Assembly: GCA_902481695.1 (NCBI GenBank)
Contig: CABSXY010000126.1
Coordinates: forward strand, 1 to 5,555
DNA length: 5,555 bases
Source of the DNA: an uncultured Haemophilus sp.
GTDB taxonomy: Bacteria > Pseudomonadota > Gammaproteobacteria > Enterobacterales > Pasteurellaceae
Direction of reading: 5' to 3'
Under the pieces are notes generated by a model. It was not told the origin of the DNA. It saw only the letters and a list, made by a program, of their open reading frames with translations, and did no database searches. Made by a program: the position numbers and the translations under genes. Positions 5,365 through 5,555 of the stretch are shown in pieces (positions within the stretch are counted from its first letter, which is position 1; each line of letters starts with the position of its first letter).

Positions 5365-5555
5365 ATGAAATTAACTAAATTTGCAACCGCACTTTTAATT
5401 GCGGGTATGGGTGTATCTTTTGCTGCATCAGCAAAAGTGACTGTGTTTGCAGCAGCTTCAATGACTGATGCGTTAAAACAAATTGCGGATCAATATCAAA
5501 CTGAAAAGCCAAATAATACCGTTGTTTTCTCTTTTGCTTCTTCTTCCACCCTTGC
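5365..5555 (+). CDS. modA: Molybdate ABC transporter substrate-binding protein ModA (3' end outside window)
   Basis: ModA is the periplasmic protein that captures molybdate (and tungstate) and delivers it to the ModBC transporter. Only the first 63 codons are present. A signal peptide is clear: a lysine-containing start (MKLTK), a hydrophobic core (about 6-19) and a likely cut after Ala23 in ASA. The mature part begins KVTVFAAASMTDAL, where Ser32 corresponds to the oxyanion-binding Ser12 of mature E. coli ModA; FASSSTL (57-63) carries Ser60, matching its Ser39. The ATG at 5365 has AGGAG at 5353-5357, 7 bases upstream. It is divergent from modE and preceded by a TATAAT box and a ModE-like site, so repression by molybdate-loaded ModE is expected. 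An uptake signal lies inside the signal peptide coding region. modB and modC are expected beyond the window but are not seen. Confidence 0.95.
   Translation, partial: MKLTKFATALLIAGMGVSFAASAKVTVFAAASMTDALKQIADQYQTEKPNNTVVFSFASSSTL
5386..5394 (-). repeat. DNA uptake signal sequence (reverse) in modA signal peptide
   Basis: Exact ACCGCACTT followed by TTAATT, read as Thr-Ala-Leu at residues 8-10 in the hydrophobic core of the ModA signal peptide. Confidence 0.93.

Overview
This window most likely comes from the chromosome of a Pasteurellaceae species close to Haemophilus (H. influenzae, H. parainfluenzae or H. haemolyticus type). Three things support this. The DNA is AT-rich. All proteins resemble gamma-proteobacterial housekeeping families. 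There are also seven exact copies of the 9-base Haemophilus-type DNA uptake signal (AAGTGCGGT or its complement ACCGCACTT). The species cannot be fixed from the sequence alone.

Layout, left to right. Bases 1-1119 are the 3' end of recC (RecBCD exonuclease subunit). A 77-base gap, rich in GATC sites and with a small hairpin, leads to four tightly packed genes on the + strand: nrdR (ribonucleotide reductase repressor), ribD (riboflavin biosynthesis), degS (envelope-stress protease) and yfbR (5'-deoxynucleotidase). The gaps between them are 1, 3 and 9 bases, so they are probably one operon with translational coupling. A hairpin built from two facing uptake signals (4420-4447) separates yfbR from the convergent modE gene. 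modE (molybdate-responsive regulator, - strand) and modA (molybdate-binding protein, + strand, cut by the window end) diverge from a 137-base control region. That region holds a perfect TATAAT -10 box and a candidate ModE operator over the expected modA start point.

Functionally there are two blocks. The first mixes DNA repair (RecC), dNTP control (NrdR represses dNTP synthesis, YfbR hydrolyses deoxynucleoside monophosphates), riboflavin synthesis (RibD) and sigma-E signalling (DegS). The nrdR-ribD pairing is common in proteobacteria; degS and yfbR in the same run is the less usual part. The second block is a standard molybdate uptake locus with ModE as a metal-dependent autonomous switch.

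No mobile element, CRISPR array, RNA gene or broken gene was seen, and no stretch of more than 300 bases lacks a gene. Nothing looks like a wholly new system. The most interesting signals are non-coding: the GATC cluster and mutually exclusive pairings in front of nrdR, the uptake-signal terminator, the uptake signal inside the ModA signal peptide, and the consistent reading of coding uptake signals as Ser-Ala-Val or Thr-Ala-Leu.
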